Part shown: one piece after another, positions 17,074 through 25,798 of the stretch
How positions within the stretch are numbered: position 1 is the first letter of the stretch
How the letters are laid out: each line of letters begins with the position of its first letter
DNA from: Streptomyces sp. NK15101
Lineage (GTDB): Bacteria; Actinomycetota; Actinomycetes; Streptomycetales; Streptomycetaceae
Assembly: GCF_020400725.1 (NCBI RefSeq)
Contig: NZ_JAINVG010000026.1
Span: 1-64,000, forward strand
Reading direction: 5' to 3'
Length of the DNA: 64,000 nucleotides
Program-made: the position numbers and the translations under genes
Notes under the pieces: model-generated
The model's database searches: none
Told to the model about the DNA's origin: nothing
The model's input: the letters and a program-made list of their open reading frames with translations, nothing else

Positions 17074-19058
17074 CAGTCCGCCTTGCGCGGCGAGGGATCC
17101 CCGTGCACGTAGCGCCCGAGCGCCGTGAGCGGGAACACCTGCCGGTAGAGGTGGTAGTTGATGGAGAAGTCCCAGGGGAAGCCGGTGCCGGTGAAGTACG
17201 GCTCGTCCCAGGAGCCGTCCTCCCGCTGGGTCTCGACCAGCCAGGCGACGCCCCGGCGGACGGGCTCGGAGTCGCGCTCGCCGGCGGCGAGGAGGGCGAT
17301 CAGCGCCCAGGCCGTCTGGGAGGCGGTGGAGGGGCCGCGCCCGACCCATTCCTCCTCCTTGTACGAGCGGAGGTCCTCGCCCCAGCCGCCGTCGTCGTTC
17401 TGCGCGGTCGCGAGCCAGGCGACGGCCCGGCGGATCGCCGGGTGGGAGCCCGGCAGTCCGGCGGCGGTGAGCGCGGGGAGCACCGAGCCCGTGCCGTACA
17501 CGTGGTTGACGCCCCAGCGGCCGAACCAGGCGCCGTTGGGCTCCTGCTCGGCGAGCAGCCACTCGATGCCCCGGCGGGCACGCGGGTCGTCGGCCATGCC
17601 CTCGTACCCGAGCATCTCCACCACGTGGGCGGTGACGTCGGCGGAGGGCGGGTCGATGACCTCGCCGAAGTCGCAGAACGGCAGCTTGTCGGGGAAGGCG
17701 CTGGTGTTGTCGGCGTCGAAGGCTCCCCAGGCGCCGTTGCGCGACTGCATGCCGAGCGTCCAGCGGACGCCCCGGCCGATGGCCGCCTCCACCCGGGCGG
17801 GGTCGGGGTGCTCGACCCTGCGCAGGGCGAGCAGGACCTCGGCGGTGTCGTCGATGTCGGGGTAGTTGTCGTTGTGGAACTCGAACGCCCAGCCGCCCGG
17901 CGGGAGTCCGGGCCGGCGCACCGCCCAGTCCCCGGTCCGGGTGACCTCCTCGTCGAGCATCCAGTCCACGGCCCGGACGAGCGCCGGATGGTCGGGGCGG
18001 AGCCCCGCGTCGGCGAGGGCGATGGTGGCGAGGCAGGTGTCCCAGACGGGCGACTGGCAGGCCTCGATCATCCGCGAGCCGTCCTCGTGCCAGACGGCGA
18101 ACCGGTCGAGGGATTCCAGGCCGGCCCGCATGACCGGGTGCCGGAGGTCGTAGCCGAGGAGGTGGAGGGCGATGACCGAGTAGACGGCGGGTGGCTGGAT
18201 GCCGCCCCAGCAGCCGTCGTTCTCCTGGCGCTCGACGATCCACCGGGCGGCGACGTTCATGGCCGTCCCGCGCAGCGCGCGGGGGGCGAAGCGGTGGTAG
18301 ACGTGCAGTGCCTTGTCGAGCCGCTGGAAGATCCCGTCCCAGCCGGTGGCCGGGGCGAGCGGCCGGGGCGGGTTCGGCCGCGCCGGGTCGGTGTGCAGCT
18401 CGTCCAGCGGGAAGGGCGCGGGCCGGACCGGGCGCTTCGCGGAGACCACGGTGAGCGGCACGATCGTCTGCCGGGCCCAGCAGCCGAAGTCGTAGATGTT
18501 GAGGGGGAACCACTTCGGCAGGAAGAGCAGCTCCGGCGGCAGCTCGGGCAGGTCCTCCCAGCGCCACCAGCCGAAGAGGGCCAGCCAGATCCGGGTGAAG
18601 ACCCGGGCGGCGGCGATCCCGCCCCGGGCGCGGACCCAGGCGGAGGCGCGGGCCATGTGCGGGGCCTCGGGCGGGTCTCCGGCGAGCCGCAGGGCCACAT
18701 AGGCCTCGACGGTGGCGGAGAGCTCTCCCGGTCCGCCGTAGAAGGTGGCCCAGGCGCCGTCCTCGCCCTGCCGGCGGCGGATGTGGAGCGCGGCGGCGCG
18801 GGTGGTGTCGGCGTCGAGGATGCCCAGGAACTGGCGGAGGAGCAGGTCCTCGGCGTCCATGGTGACGTTGGTCTCCAGGTCGCCCTTCCACCAGCCGGCC
18901 GGGTCCTGCCGGGCGAGCAGGTGCTCGACGGCCCGTTCGGCGGCCCGTGCGGCGGCGCCGTCGAGGCCGGACGCGGAGGCGTCGGTGTCTTTCGTCTTGC
19001 TGGCCGTGGCTGCCCGGGGGCCCACGGCCCCGGCGCTTCCGTCGGTCGTCGCTGTCAT
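17073..19058 (-). CDS. shc: Squalene-hopene cyclase
   Basis: 661 residues from an ATG with GGGGAAG upstream, of usual family length. The protonating motif DIDDTA (DXDDTA) is present in NYPDIDDTAEVLLAL around residue 400. Many QW repeats (for example QEPNGAWFG, QREDGSWDE, QNDDGGWGE) make the alpha/alpha barrel. It is a monotopic membrane enzyme that cyclises squalene to hopene and hopanol. It overlaps hpnG by four bases and lies about 107 bases downstream of the polyprenyl synthase gene. An early Ala/Thr-rich stretch before SGLDGAAARAAERAV is likely disordered. Confidence 0.97.
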   Translation of the reverse strand: MTATTDGSAGAVGPRAATASKTKDTDASASGLDGAAARAAERAVEHLLARQDPAGWWKGDLETNVTMDAEDLLLRQFLGILDADTTRAAALHIRRRQGEDGAWATFYGGPGELSATVEAYVALRLAGDPPEAPHMARASAWVRARGGIAAARVFTRIWLALFGWWRWEDLPELPPELLFLPKWFPLNIYDFGCWARQTIVPLTVVSAKRPVRPAPFPLDELHTDPARPNPPRPLAPATGWDGIFQRLDKALHVYHRFAPRALRGTAMNVAARWIVERQENDGCWGGIQPPAVYSVIALHLLGYDLRHPVMRAGLESLDRFAVWHEDGSRMIEACQSPVWDTCLATIALADAGLRPDHPALVRAVDWMLDEEVTRTGDWAVRRPGLPPGGWAFEFHNDNYPDIDDTAEVLLALRRVEHPDPARVEAAIGRGVRWTLGMQSRNGAWGAFDADNTSAFPDKLPFCDFGEVIDPPSADVTAHVVEMLGYEGMADDPRARRGIEWLLAEQEPNGAWFGRWGVNHVYGTGSVLPALTAAGLPGSHPAIRRAVAWLATAQNDDGGWGEDLRSYKEEEWVGRGPSTASQTAWALIALLAAGERDSEPVRRGVAWLVETQREDGSWDEPYFTGTGFPWDFSINYHLYRQVFPLTALGRYVHGDPSPRKAD

Positions 19059-19165
19059 GGCTTCCCCTTCGTGCAGTCGGTTCCTTCTGCTCCTGCGGGT
19101 CTGCCGTCGGCCGGCACCGGGTGGCGCCGGCCGGCGACCGCGAACTCATATCAGGGTGATGGTGA

Positions 19166-20266
19166 TCATCTCTTCCGTACGACCACGAAGTCGGCCAGTG
19201 CGACGAGCTGCGCCCGCACGCGGGCGGGCATGTCCACCTCGTTCAGGGCCTCGATCGCGACGGCGTGCTGGCGGCGGGCCTCCTGGGAGGTCCACTCGCG
19301 TCCTCCGGCCTCCTCGATGAGGGCCGCGCGGGTGGCGAACTCCTCCTCGGAGAAGGTGTCGAAGTCGCTGGACTTGGCGTCCGCGGCGAGCAGCTCGCCG
19401 AGCCGCTCGGAGGCCGGGCCGCCCGCGGCGAGGGCGGCGACGACCGGGAGGGACTTCTTGCGCTGGCGCAGGTCGCTCCAGGTCTGCTTGCCGGTGGCCT
19501 CCGGGTCGCCCCAGATGCCGAGCAGGTCGTCCACGGCCTGGAAGGCGAGGCCGAGGTGGTAGCCGTACTCCTCCAGCTTGTCGGCGGTGCGGTCGTCGGC
19601 CCCGCCGAGGACGGCGCCGATGGAGACGGCGCAGGCGAGCAGGGCGCCCGTCTTGTTGCCCTCCATCTCCAGGCACTCCTCGACGGTGACCCGCTCGCGG
19701 TGCTCGTAGGAGATGTCCTGGGCCTGCCCGTCGATGAGCTTGCGGCTGGCCGTGGTCAGCCGGCGGGTGGCGCGGCCGGCCTCGACGGTGCCGAGTTCGA
19801 GCAGGATCTCGTTGGCCAGGGCGAAGAGGGCGTCACCGACCAGGATCGCCTGCGCGGGGCCGTGCACCTTCCACACCGTGTCGCGGTGGCGGCGCTGCTC
19901 GTCGCCGTCCATCAGGTCGTCGTGGAGCAGCGAGAAGTTGTGCACGAGCTCCACGGCGACGGCGCCGGGGATCCCGACCTCGGGCGCGGCGCCCGCGGCC
20001 TCGGCCGACAGCAGGGCGAGCGCCGGACGGACGGCCTTGCCGCCGTCGCCTTCGGCGGGGTTGCCCCGCGCGTCGATCCAGCCGAAGTGGTAGGCGGCCA
20101 CGGTGTCCATGGGCGGCGCGAGGCGGTCGACGGCCGCCCGCAGTACGGGGGTGGACAGGGTCCGCCCCCGCTCCAGCAGTGCGGACACGTCCGCGGTGTC
20201 GACGGCCGGATGTCCCGGCTGCACTGTCGGCACGGTCTCTCCTCTTGTTCCGGTACTCACACTCAT
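19166..20266 (-). CDS. Polyprenyl (farnesyl-type) diphosphate synthase
   Basis: 366 residues. The start ATG overlaps the hpnE stop (ATGA) and is preceded by AGGAGG. The first Asp-rich motif is DDLMDGD in HNFSLLHDDLMDGDEQRR; the second is DDLLG in AFQAVDDLLGIWGD; GNKTGALLA lies between. It condenses isopentenyl diphosphate with allylic diphosphates, most likely to farnesyl diphosphate for HpnC/HpnD. Chain length cannot be fixed from sequence alone, so geranylgeranyl is possible. The idi gene 15 kb away supplies the same pathway. Confidence 0.92.
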   Translation of the reverse strand: MSVSTGTRGETVPTVQPGHPAVDTADVSALLERGRTLSTPVLRAAVDRLAPPMDTVAAYHFGWIDARGNPAEGDGGKAVRPALALLSAEAAGAAPEVGIPGAVAVELVHNFSLLHDDLMDGDEQRRHRDTVWKVHGPAQAILVGDALFALANEILLELGTVEAGRATRRLTTASRKLIDGQAQDISYEHRERVTVEECLEMEGNKTGALLACAVSIGAVLGGADDRTADKLEEYGYHLGLAFQAVDDLLGIWGDPEATGKQTWSDLRQRKKSLPVVAALAAGGPASERLGELLAADAKSSDFDTFSEEEFATRAALIEEAGGREWTSQEARRQHAVAIEALNEVDMPARVRAQLVALADFVVVRKR

Positions 20267-21972
20267 ACCGCCTCCTGCAGCGGATGGTCATGGCGGCGGC
20301 CGAGGGCGGAGAGCGCGGCGCCCGCGGCGCTGAATCCACTGCGGACGGCACCCTCCATGGTCGCGGGCCAGCCGGTGGCGGTCCAGGCCCCGGCCAGGTA
20401 CAGCCCCGGGGCCCTGGTGCGGGCGCCGGGCCTGAGCCGGCCGACGCCCGGGGCGGGGGCGAACGTGGCCGTCCGCTCCCTGGTGACGAAGAAGTCGCGG
20501 ACCCCGGCGCCGCGGGCGGCGGGCAGGAGCCGCTCCAGCTCGGGGAGGTACTTGGCGCGCAGGGCGGCGACGGGTTCGTCGATCTCGTCCTGGGCGGCGG
20601 ACTGGGAGACGGCGAGGTACTGGCCCACCCGTCGCCCACCCGTGTCCGAGGGCCCTTCGGGCCCGCCCCTCAGCAGTCCGGAGGAGTCCGTGCGGTCGAA
20701 GACCCATTGCACGGGGGAGCCGAGCGTGGTGAAGAAGGGCCGCTTCAGCACCTTGCGGTCGTAGACGACGTGCAGGTTGAGGATGGGGGCGGTGTCGATG
20801 TCGAGGAGCCGGTCGGGGTCGTCGAGGGCGCCTTCGGGGAGCAGGCCGTGGGTCTCGTGCTGCGGGACGGCGAGGACGACGGCGTCGGCCTCGATCCGCT
20901 CCCCCGGCACGTCGACGGTCCAACGCCCGTCGTCGGTGCGGGAGATCCGCTCGGCCTTGGTGCGGAGCAGGGTGCGGACGCCGAGGGCGTCGAGCTCCTT
21001 CGCGGCCCGGGTGTCGTGGAGTTCGCCGAGCGGGACGTGGGCCCAGCCGATGTCGGCGGCGCCGGGCTCGGAGAGGAGGCCGGTCTTGAAGACCATCGCG
21101 GCGAGCCCCATGGAGGCCTGCGGGGCGGGGGCGTTGAGGGTGGGGACGCCGACGAGGTCCCAGAGGGCCTCGACGGCCCGCGGGGACTGTCCGTGCCGCC
21201 CGAGCCAGGTGGCGAAGTCGATGCCGTCGAGCGCCGGGTCGGCGGGGTCGAGCCTCTTCAGGGCGAGCGCGGCCCGGCCGACGGAGGCACGCTCGGCGAG
21301 GGAGAGGTGCGGGTAGGTGGCGAGGCTGCGCGCGAGGTGCAGCGGTACGGGGAGGTCGTCGCGGCGGATCCGGCCGAGCCGGGGGCCGCGGGGGTGCCCG
21401 ACGTCGAGTACGGGGACGTCGAGGCGGTCCTGGAGGGGGGCGAGGTGGGCGCCGTCGACCCGGTCGAGGAACCAGCGGTAGGCGGTGCAGCAGCGCAGGT
21501 AGACGTGCTGGCCGTTGTCGACGGTCAGGTCGCCGCGGCGGAAGGAGAAGGCGAGGCCGCCGAGCCGGGGCCGGCCTTCGAGCAGGGTGACGTGGACGCC
21601 GTTCTCGGCGAGCCGGAGCGCGGTGGTGATGCCGGCGAGGCCGCCGCCGACGACGACGGCACGGGGCCGCGGGCCACCGCCGGTACCGGTGCCGGCGGCC
21701 GGCGCGTCCGCACCGGTACGGGAGCCGGTCCCGGTGCCGCGGGCGGGCGCGTCCGTACCGGCACGGGAGACGGAACCCTTGCCCGGGACAGGCGCGTCCG
21801 CACCGGCACGGGAGACGGAACCCTTGCCCGGGAGGGAGCCGGTGCCGGCGACGGTCTCGTCCGGTCCGGTGCCGACGACGGGCCCGGCGGCCGTGAGGGG
21901 CGCAGCCGGACCGGTGCCCGGAGCGGCATCAGCGCCCGGCGGGGTGTTCCGCTCGGTTCCTTCGTGGTTCAC
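20263..21972 (-). CDS. hpnE: Hydroxysqualene dehydroxylase HpnE
   Basis: 569 residues from a GTG with GGAGG close by. The FAD-binding Rossmann motif AVVVGGGLAGITTALRLAE begins only near residue 106. Before it is a roughly 100-residue low-complexity extension with 15-residue repeats (PGKGSVSRAGADAPV). The rest is an amine-oxidase-like flavoprotein ending in YLAGAWTATGWPATMEGAV. HpnE reduces hydroxysqualene to squalene, completing the HpnC-HpnD-HpnE route. The extension is unlike usual HpnE proteins and is probably disordered; an internal start cannot be excluded, though the ribosome site favours this one. Confidence 0.92.
   Translation of the reverse strand: MNHEGTERNTPPGADAAPGTGPAAPLTAAGPVVGTGPDETVAGTGSLPGKGSVSRAGADAPVPGKGSVSRAGTDAPARGTGTGSRTGADAPAAGTGTGGGPRPRAVVVGGGLAGITTALRLAENGVHVTLLEGRPRLGGLAFSFRRGDLTVDNGQHVYLRCCTAYRWFLDRVDGAHLAPLQDRLDVPVLDVGHPRGPRLGRIRRDDLPVPLHLARSLATYPHLSLAERASVGRAALALKRLDPADPALDGIDFATWLGRHGQSPRAVEALWDLVGVPTLNAPAPQASMGLAAMVFKTGLLSEPGAADIGWAHVPLGELHDTRAAKELDALGVRTLLRTKAERISRTDDGRWTVDVPGERIEADAVVLAVPQHETHGLLPEGALDDPDRLLDIDTAPILNLHVVYDRKVLKRPFFTTLGSPVQWVFDRTDSSGLLRGGPEGPSDTGGRRVGQYLAVSQSAAQDEIDEPVAALRAKYLPELERLLPAARGAGVRDFFVTRERTATFAPAPGVGRLRPGARTRAPGLYLAGAWTATGWPATMEGAVRSGFSAAGAALSALGRRHDHPLQEAV
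21690..21835. repeat. 45-bp tandem repeats encoding the HpnE N-terminal extension
   Basis: Two near-identical 45-base units start at about 21746 and 21791 (each contains CGGGAGACGGAACCCTTG). A more diverged copy starts near 21698. The period is a multiple of three, so copy-number change keeps the hpnE reading frame. Confidence 0.75.
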
Positions 21973-22075
21973 GCCGCCTCCGTTCGGGTCGTCGTGGTCG
22001 GATTCGGGAGTGCCCCGGGCAGGGACGCCGGGGCGGCGCCGGGGGTTGCCCGGCGGGCGGGGGCGCAGGGGCGCA

Positions 22076-23026
22076 TCAGGCGCGCCTCCTGGCGGTGCGC
22101 CGGGCGATGTGGCGGGTGTCGAGGCCGGAGAGGCCGCGCACCGCGACGTACGCCTTCTCGCGGCCCGGCAGCGAGACGCGGCCGCGCAGGACGGCCCCGG
22201 GGTCGCGCTCGATCCGGTCGAGGAGGCGCCGGTAGATGCCGGCCATGGCGGCGACGCAGGCGCCGCTGCGCCGGTCGAGCATCGGGAGGAGCCGGTAGCC
22301 CTCGGCGAACAGGGCGCGGGCGCGCCGCACTTCGAAGTGGACGAGCCCGGCGAAGTCGGCCCCGGGGGGCGGGGTCACGCTGCCGAAGCCGTCTCCGCAG
22401 CCGAACTTGGCGAGGTCGTCGGCGGGCAGGTAGGTGCGCCCGTTCCCGGCGTCCTCCCGTACGTCCCTGAGGATGTTGGTGAGTTGGAGCGCGAGGCCCA
22501 GGGTGTCGGCGTACTCGGGTGCCCGGTCGGCGCCTTGGGCGCCGGGCTGGGTGCCGAAGACGCCGAGGGAGAGCCGGCCGATCGCGCCGGCGACGCAGCG
22601 GCAGTAGACCTTGAGGTCGTCCCAGGTCTCGTAGGTCGCGCCGCGCACGTCCATGAGGACGCCGTCGATGAGCTCGTCGAGGCCGTCGAGCGGGATCGGG
22701 AAGCGGCGGGCGGAGTCGGCGAGGGCGACGGCGACGGGGTCGGTGTCGTCCTCCTCGACCAGGCCCTTGCGGACGCGGTCGAGGACGTCACGGGTGGCTT
22801 CGAGCCGCTCCCGCTTCTCCTCGGGCGCGAGCGTGCCGTCGCCGATGTCGTCGACGCGCCGCGAGAAGGCGTACAGCGCGGACATCGCCTGTCGCTTCTC
22901 GGCGGGGAGCAGCCGGATCCCGTAGGCGAAGTTGCGGGCCTGCTGGCCGGTGACCGCCTCGCAGTAGCTGTAGGCGGCCTGGACCGGTGCGGACGGCTGG
23001 TGCTGGGCCTCCACGGTCGCGCTCAC
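22076..23026 (-). CDS. hpnD: Presqualene diphosphate synthase HpnD
   Basis: 316 residues from a GTG that overlaps the hpnC stop (GTGA). It is a squalene/phytoene-synthase-family protein: YAFSRRVDDIGDG carries the first Asp-rich motif and LQLTNILRDVREDAGNGRTYLP the second. HpnD joins two farnesyl diphosphates into presqualene diphosphate. It ends with a basic tail (IARRTARRRA). A gap of about 100 bases separates it from hpnE. Confidence 0.93.
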   Translation of the reverse strand: MSATVEAQHQPSAPVQAAYSYCEAVTGQQARNFAYGIRLLPAEKRQAMSALYAFSRRVDDIGDGTLAPEEKRERLEATRDVLDRVRKGLVEEDDTDPVAVALADSARRFPIPLDGLDELIDGVLMDVRGATYETWDDLKVYCRCVAGAIGRLSLGVFGTQPGAQGADRAPEYADTLGLALQLTNILRDVREDAGNGRTYLPADDLAKFGCGDGFGSVTPPPGADFAGLVHFEVRRARALFAEGYRLLPMLDRRSGACVAAMAGIYRRLLDRIERDPGAVLRGRVSLPGREKAYVAVRGLSGLDTRHIARRTARRRA

Positions 23027-23934
23027 CCCTCTCTCCGCGCCCGGAGCAGAACCGCTCCCGCCTGGCGCATCAGGCTCGGCTTGGTGGCCTTCGGTGGGCC
23101 GGTCAGCACGTCGTACCCGGCGTCGGTGATCGCGTCGAGCGCCGCGAGTCCCCCGCCGGTGAAGCCGGCGAGGAGGAGGCGGAGCCGTCCGTGGACGCTG
23201 CCGACGAGCGGGGTGCCCGCGTGGAGGAGCGCGCGGGCCCGCTCGGCCTCGAAGGCGATCAGGGCCCGCACGGAGGCGCCGGCGGTGGGCGCGGCGAGGT
23301 CGCGCTCGGTGACGTGGAAGCGCTCGAGGTCCTCGGCCGGCAGGTAGATCCGGTCGCGGGCGAGGTCCTCGGCGACGTCCTGGAGGTGCTCGACGATCTG
23401 CAGGGCGGTGCAGATCTCGTCGGAGCGCCGGATCCGCTCGGGGGTGTCGGTGCCGGTGATGGCGAGGACGAGCCGGCCGACGGGGTTGGCGGAGAGCTCG
23501 CAGTACGCGAGGAGGTCGTCGTACGTCTCGTAGCGGCGGACCAGCTGGTCCTGCCGGTTGGCGGCGATCAGGCCGAGGAAGGGCGCGGGGGCGAGCCCGC
23601 GGCGCCGGACGGTCGGCTGGAGGGCCCGCAGCAGGGGGTGGTGCGGGGTGGAGTCGAAGACCCGTTGGAGGTCGGCCTGCAGGGCGTCGAGGAGGGCGAC
23701 CCGGTCGTCCGCGGTCCCGGGGCCGACGCCGAGGTGGCGGGCGTCGGCGCCGCCGGGGGCGAGGTCGCCGTCGCCGATGTCGTCGACGAGCCGGGCGAAT
23801 CCGTAGACGGCCATGAGGTCGTCGCGCCAGGCACGGGGCAGGAAGAAGGGGGCCACGGGGAAGTTCTCGTCCGCGGCCTTGCCGAGCGTGGTGCGCGAGG
23901 AGGCGTCGATCTGCGCCTGCCGGGTCTCCGTCAC
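23023..23934 (-). CDS. hpnC: Hydroxysqualene synthase HpnC
   Basis: 303 residues from a GTG with AGGAACC about ten bases upstream. It is a squalene/phytoene-synthase fold: YGFARLVDDIGDGD near residue 45 and LQIVEHLQDVAEDLARDRIYLP near residue 180. HpnC converts presqualene diphosphate to hydroxysqualene. It is the first main gene of the hopanoid operon. Its start codon overlaps the stop of a 20-residue open frame that could act as a leader peptide. Confidence 0.93.
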   Translation of the reverse strand: MTETRQAQIDASSRTTLGKAADENFPVAPFFLPRAWRDDLMAVYGFARLVDDIGDGDLAPGGADARHLGVGPGTADDRVALLDALQADLQRVFDSTPHHPLLRALQPTVRRRGLAPAPFLGLIAANRQDQLVRRYETYDDLLAYCELSANPVGRLVLAITGTDTPERIRRSDEICTALQIVEHLQDVAEDLARDRIYLPAEDLERFHVTERDLAAPTAGASVRALIAFEAERARALLHAGTPLVGSVHGRLRLLLAGFTGGGLAALDAITDAGYDVLTGPPKATKPSLMRQAGAVLLRARREG

Positions 23935-23993
23935 TGGGCGGTTCCTGACGGAGGGACGGCGACACCCTCGTGGAGCTGGAGATTCTGCGTCAT
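23931..23993 (-). CDS. Candidate 20-codon leader ORF before hpnC
   Basis: An ATG at 23993 (or GTG at 24002) opens MTQNLQLHEGVAVPPSGTAQ, whose TGA overlaps the hpnC GTG (GTGA). GGGAG lies upstream. The 4-base overlap is the same coupling used between all other genes of the operon, which argues that it is translated. Twenty residues is too short for a fold, so it may only serve translational coupling. Confidence 0.4.
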   Translation of the reverse strand: MTQNLQLHEGVAVPPSGTAQ

Positions 23994-24247
23994 GGCCGTC
24001 ACGACTCCCGTTCTACACTGCCGATCCAATCCATCCTATTTCGGACACGCCGCCGACCCCTGCCCGTAAGGTCCGCCACGGCGGGCCCGATGGCCGCGGG
24101 GTATCGCCCTACTTGCCGCGAAACAGACCGGTCCAGCTTACGTTGTACGACGACCTTCGCCGTTCCGGGGTGGCGGGCGTCGCGCGCCTCACCCGTACGG
24201 AGTCCGCACCGGCCGCCAACCCGCAGTCCCCGCAAGGGAGTTCGGGA
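23994..24247 (-). promoter_or_regulatory. Upstream region of the hopanoid operon
   Basis: About 250 bases between the TetR gene and the leader ORF. The stretch near 24005-24050 is less G/C-rich than its surroundings (GAAATAGGATGGATTGG on the minus strand, then TGTAGAAC), which fits a promoter. I could not identify a sure -35/-10 pair or an operator for the adjacent TetR protein. Confidence 0.35.
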
Positions 24248-24895
24248 TCAGTCGGTGGCCGCGCCGGAAACCACCATCGCGAGGGTCGCCTCGACGACCA
24301 CACTCCGGCCCTGTGCGGTGAGACGGCGGAGGGGCCCGTCGACCAGGAGAAGTGACAGTCCGTGCACGGCCGACCACGCCGCGGCGGCGGTGGCGGGGCG
24401 GGCGCCGGGCCGTGCGGTGCCCGGCCGGGCGAGCGCTTCGAGCGCCTCCCTGAGCAGGGTGAACGCGCGGATCTCGGGCTCGGCGGACGGCCGGGCGGGC
24501 GTGGGCTCGCCCGCGGCGGCGGGGCGGGGGACGCAGAACGCGGCCCGGTAGAGGCCGGGCTGCTCCACGGCGAAGCCGACGTATCCCCGGCAGAGGGCGA
24601 CGACCCGGCGCTCGGCGGCGAGGACGGGGTCGTCGGCGCCGGGCTCGCGGGCGGCGGCCCGCTCCATGGAGGCGGCGAGTTCCCGCCGGGCATGGGCCCG
24701 GACGGTGCGGAGGAGTTCGCCGCGCCCGTCGAAGTGCCGGTAGGCGGCGGTGGGCGAGACGCCGACCCGGCGGGCCGCCTCGCGCAGGACGACCCGCTCG
24801 GGGCCGCCTTCGGTGGCGAGGTCGACGGCCGCGCAGATCAACGCGTTGCGCAGATCGCCGTGATGGTAGGTCTTTCCCGCCGAGATCGCTGCCAT
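24248..24895 (-). CDS. TetR/AcrR-family regulator (WHG-type C-terminal domain)
   Basis: 215 residues. The N-terminus YHHGDLRNALICAAVDLATEGG and the helix-turn-helix VVLREAARRVGVSPTAAYRHF (about residues 30-55) are typical of TetR proteins with the WHG effector domain. The C-terminal half has GYVGFAVEQPGLYRAAF and an AAWSAVHGLSLLLVDGPLR segment. It lies just upstream of the hopanoid operon on the same strand, about 310 bases from hpnC, so it may regulate that operon, but no operator was recognised to prove it. A GTTAAC palindrome sits near its own start. Confidence 0.9.
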   Translation of the reverse strand: MAAISAGKTYHHGDLRNALICAAVDLATEGGPERVVLREAARRVGVSPTAAYRHFDGRGELLRTVRAHARRELAASMERAAAREPGADDPVLAAERRVVALCRGYVGFAVEQPGLYRAAFCVPRPAAAGEPTPARPSAEPEIRAFTLLREALEALARPGTARPGARPATAAAAWSAVHGLSLLLVDGPLRRLTAQGRSVVVEATLAMVVSGAATD

Positions 24896-24962
24896 GCGCC
24901 CATCCTGCCCGAAGTTAACCGCATGAACATTCCAGGTGGGGGCGCGACGCGCGGAAAACGGA

Positions 24963-24996
24963 GGAACCCCTACCGGATGAATCCGGCAGGGGCTCC
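24963..24996 (-). terminator. Hairpin terminator after the ABC exporter operon
   Basis: Arms GGAACCCCTACCGGAT and ATCCGGCAGGGGCTCC pair with two A-C mismatches around a GA loop. It lies 17 bases after the stop of the ABC ATPase gene on the minus strand. Confidence 0.65.
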
Positions 24997-25012
24997 GCAG
25001 ACGCGGTGGAGA

Positions 25013-25798
25013 CTAGCGCGCGGTCTCGCGCTCGTACGCCTTGAGGACCTCCTCCGTGGGGCCGTCCATCAGGAGCTGCCCCTTCTCCAGCCAGAGCACC
25101 CGGTCGCAGGTGTCCCGGATGGACTTGTTGCTGTGGCTCACCAGGAAGACCGTGCCGGCCTCCTTGCGGAGCTCGCGGATGCGCTCCTCGGAGCGGATCT
25201 GGAACTTGCGGTCACCGGTCGCGAGCGCCTCGTCGATGAGGAGGACGTCGTGGTTCTTGGCCGCCGCGATGGCGAAACGGAGCCGGGCGCCCATGCCGGA
25301 GGAGTACGTCCGCATGGGGAGACTGATGAAGTCGCCCTTCTCGTTGATGCCGGAGAAGTCGACGATGTCCTCGTAGCGGGAGCGCACCTCCTCGCGGCTC
25401 ATGCCCATGGCGAGGCCGCCCAGGATCACGTTGCGCTCGCCGGTGAGGTCGTTCATGAGGGCCGCGTTGACGCCCAGGAGCGAGGGCTGCCCGTCGGTGT
25501 AGACCTTGCCGCTCTCGGTGGGGAGCAGGCCGGCGATGGCGCGCAGGAGCGTGGACTTGCCGGAGCCGTTGGTGCCGATGAGGCCGATGGCCTCGCCCCG
25601 GTAGGCGGTGAAGGTGACGCCGCGGACGGCGTGGACCTTGCGGACGCCCCGGGAGACCTCGGCCTTGCCGCGGCCGACGATCCGGCTGAGCGCCGCCGTG
25701 GCGCTGCCCTTGCCCCCGCCTCCGGTGTTGACCCGGTAGACGATGTGGACGTCGTCGCAGATGACGGTGGGGACGCGGTCCCGGTTCGTGTCAGCCAC
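25013..25798 (-). CDS. ABC exporter ATPase (polysaccharide/teichoic acid type, TagH/RfbE-like)
   Basis: 261 residues. Walker A GLIGTNGSGKSTLLRAI near residue 75, the signature YSSGMGARLRFA and Walker B HDVLLIDEALATGD are all present. GDRKFQIRSEERI follows Walker B, as in TagH, Wzt and RfbE ATPases of polymer exporters. With the adjacent permease it should flip or export a lipid-linked cell-surface glycopolymer. It overlaps the permease gene by eight bases and is the last gene of the operon. Confidence 0.93.
   Translation of the reverse strand: MADTNRDRVPTVICDDVHIVYRVNTGGGGKGSATAALSRIVGRGKAEVSRGVRKVHAVRGVTFTAYRGEAIGLIGTNGSGKSTLLRAIAGLLPTESGKVYTDGQPSLLGVNAALMNDLTGERNVILGGLAMGMSREEVRSRYEDIVDFSGINEKGDFISLPMRTYSSGMGARLRFAIAAAKNHDVLLIDEALATGDRKFQIRSEERIRELRKEAGTVFLVSHSNKSIRDTCDRVLWLEKGQLLMDGPTEEVLKAYERETAR

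Noticed and set aside
15264..19562. A plus-strand open frame of more than 1400 codons opposite the hopanoid genes
   Set aside because: It is antisense to shc, hpnG, hpnH and hpnO, whose motifs and codon bias are clear. Long antisense frames are normal at this G+C level.
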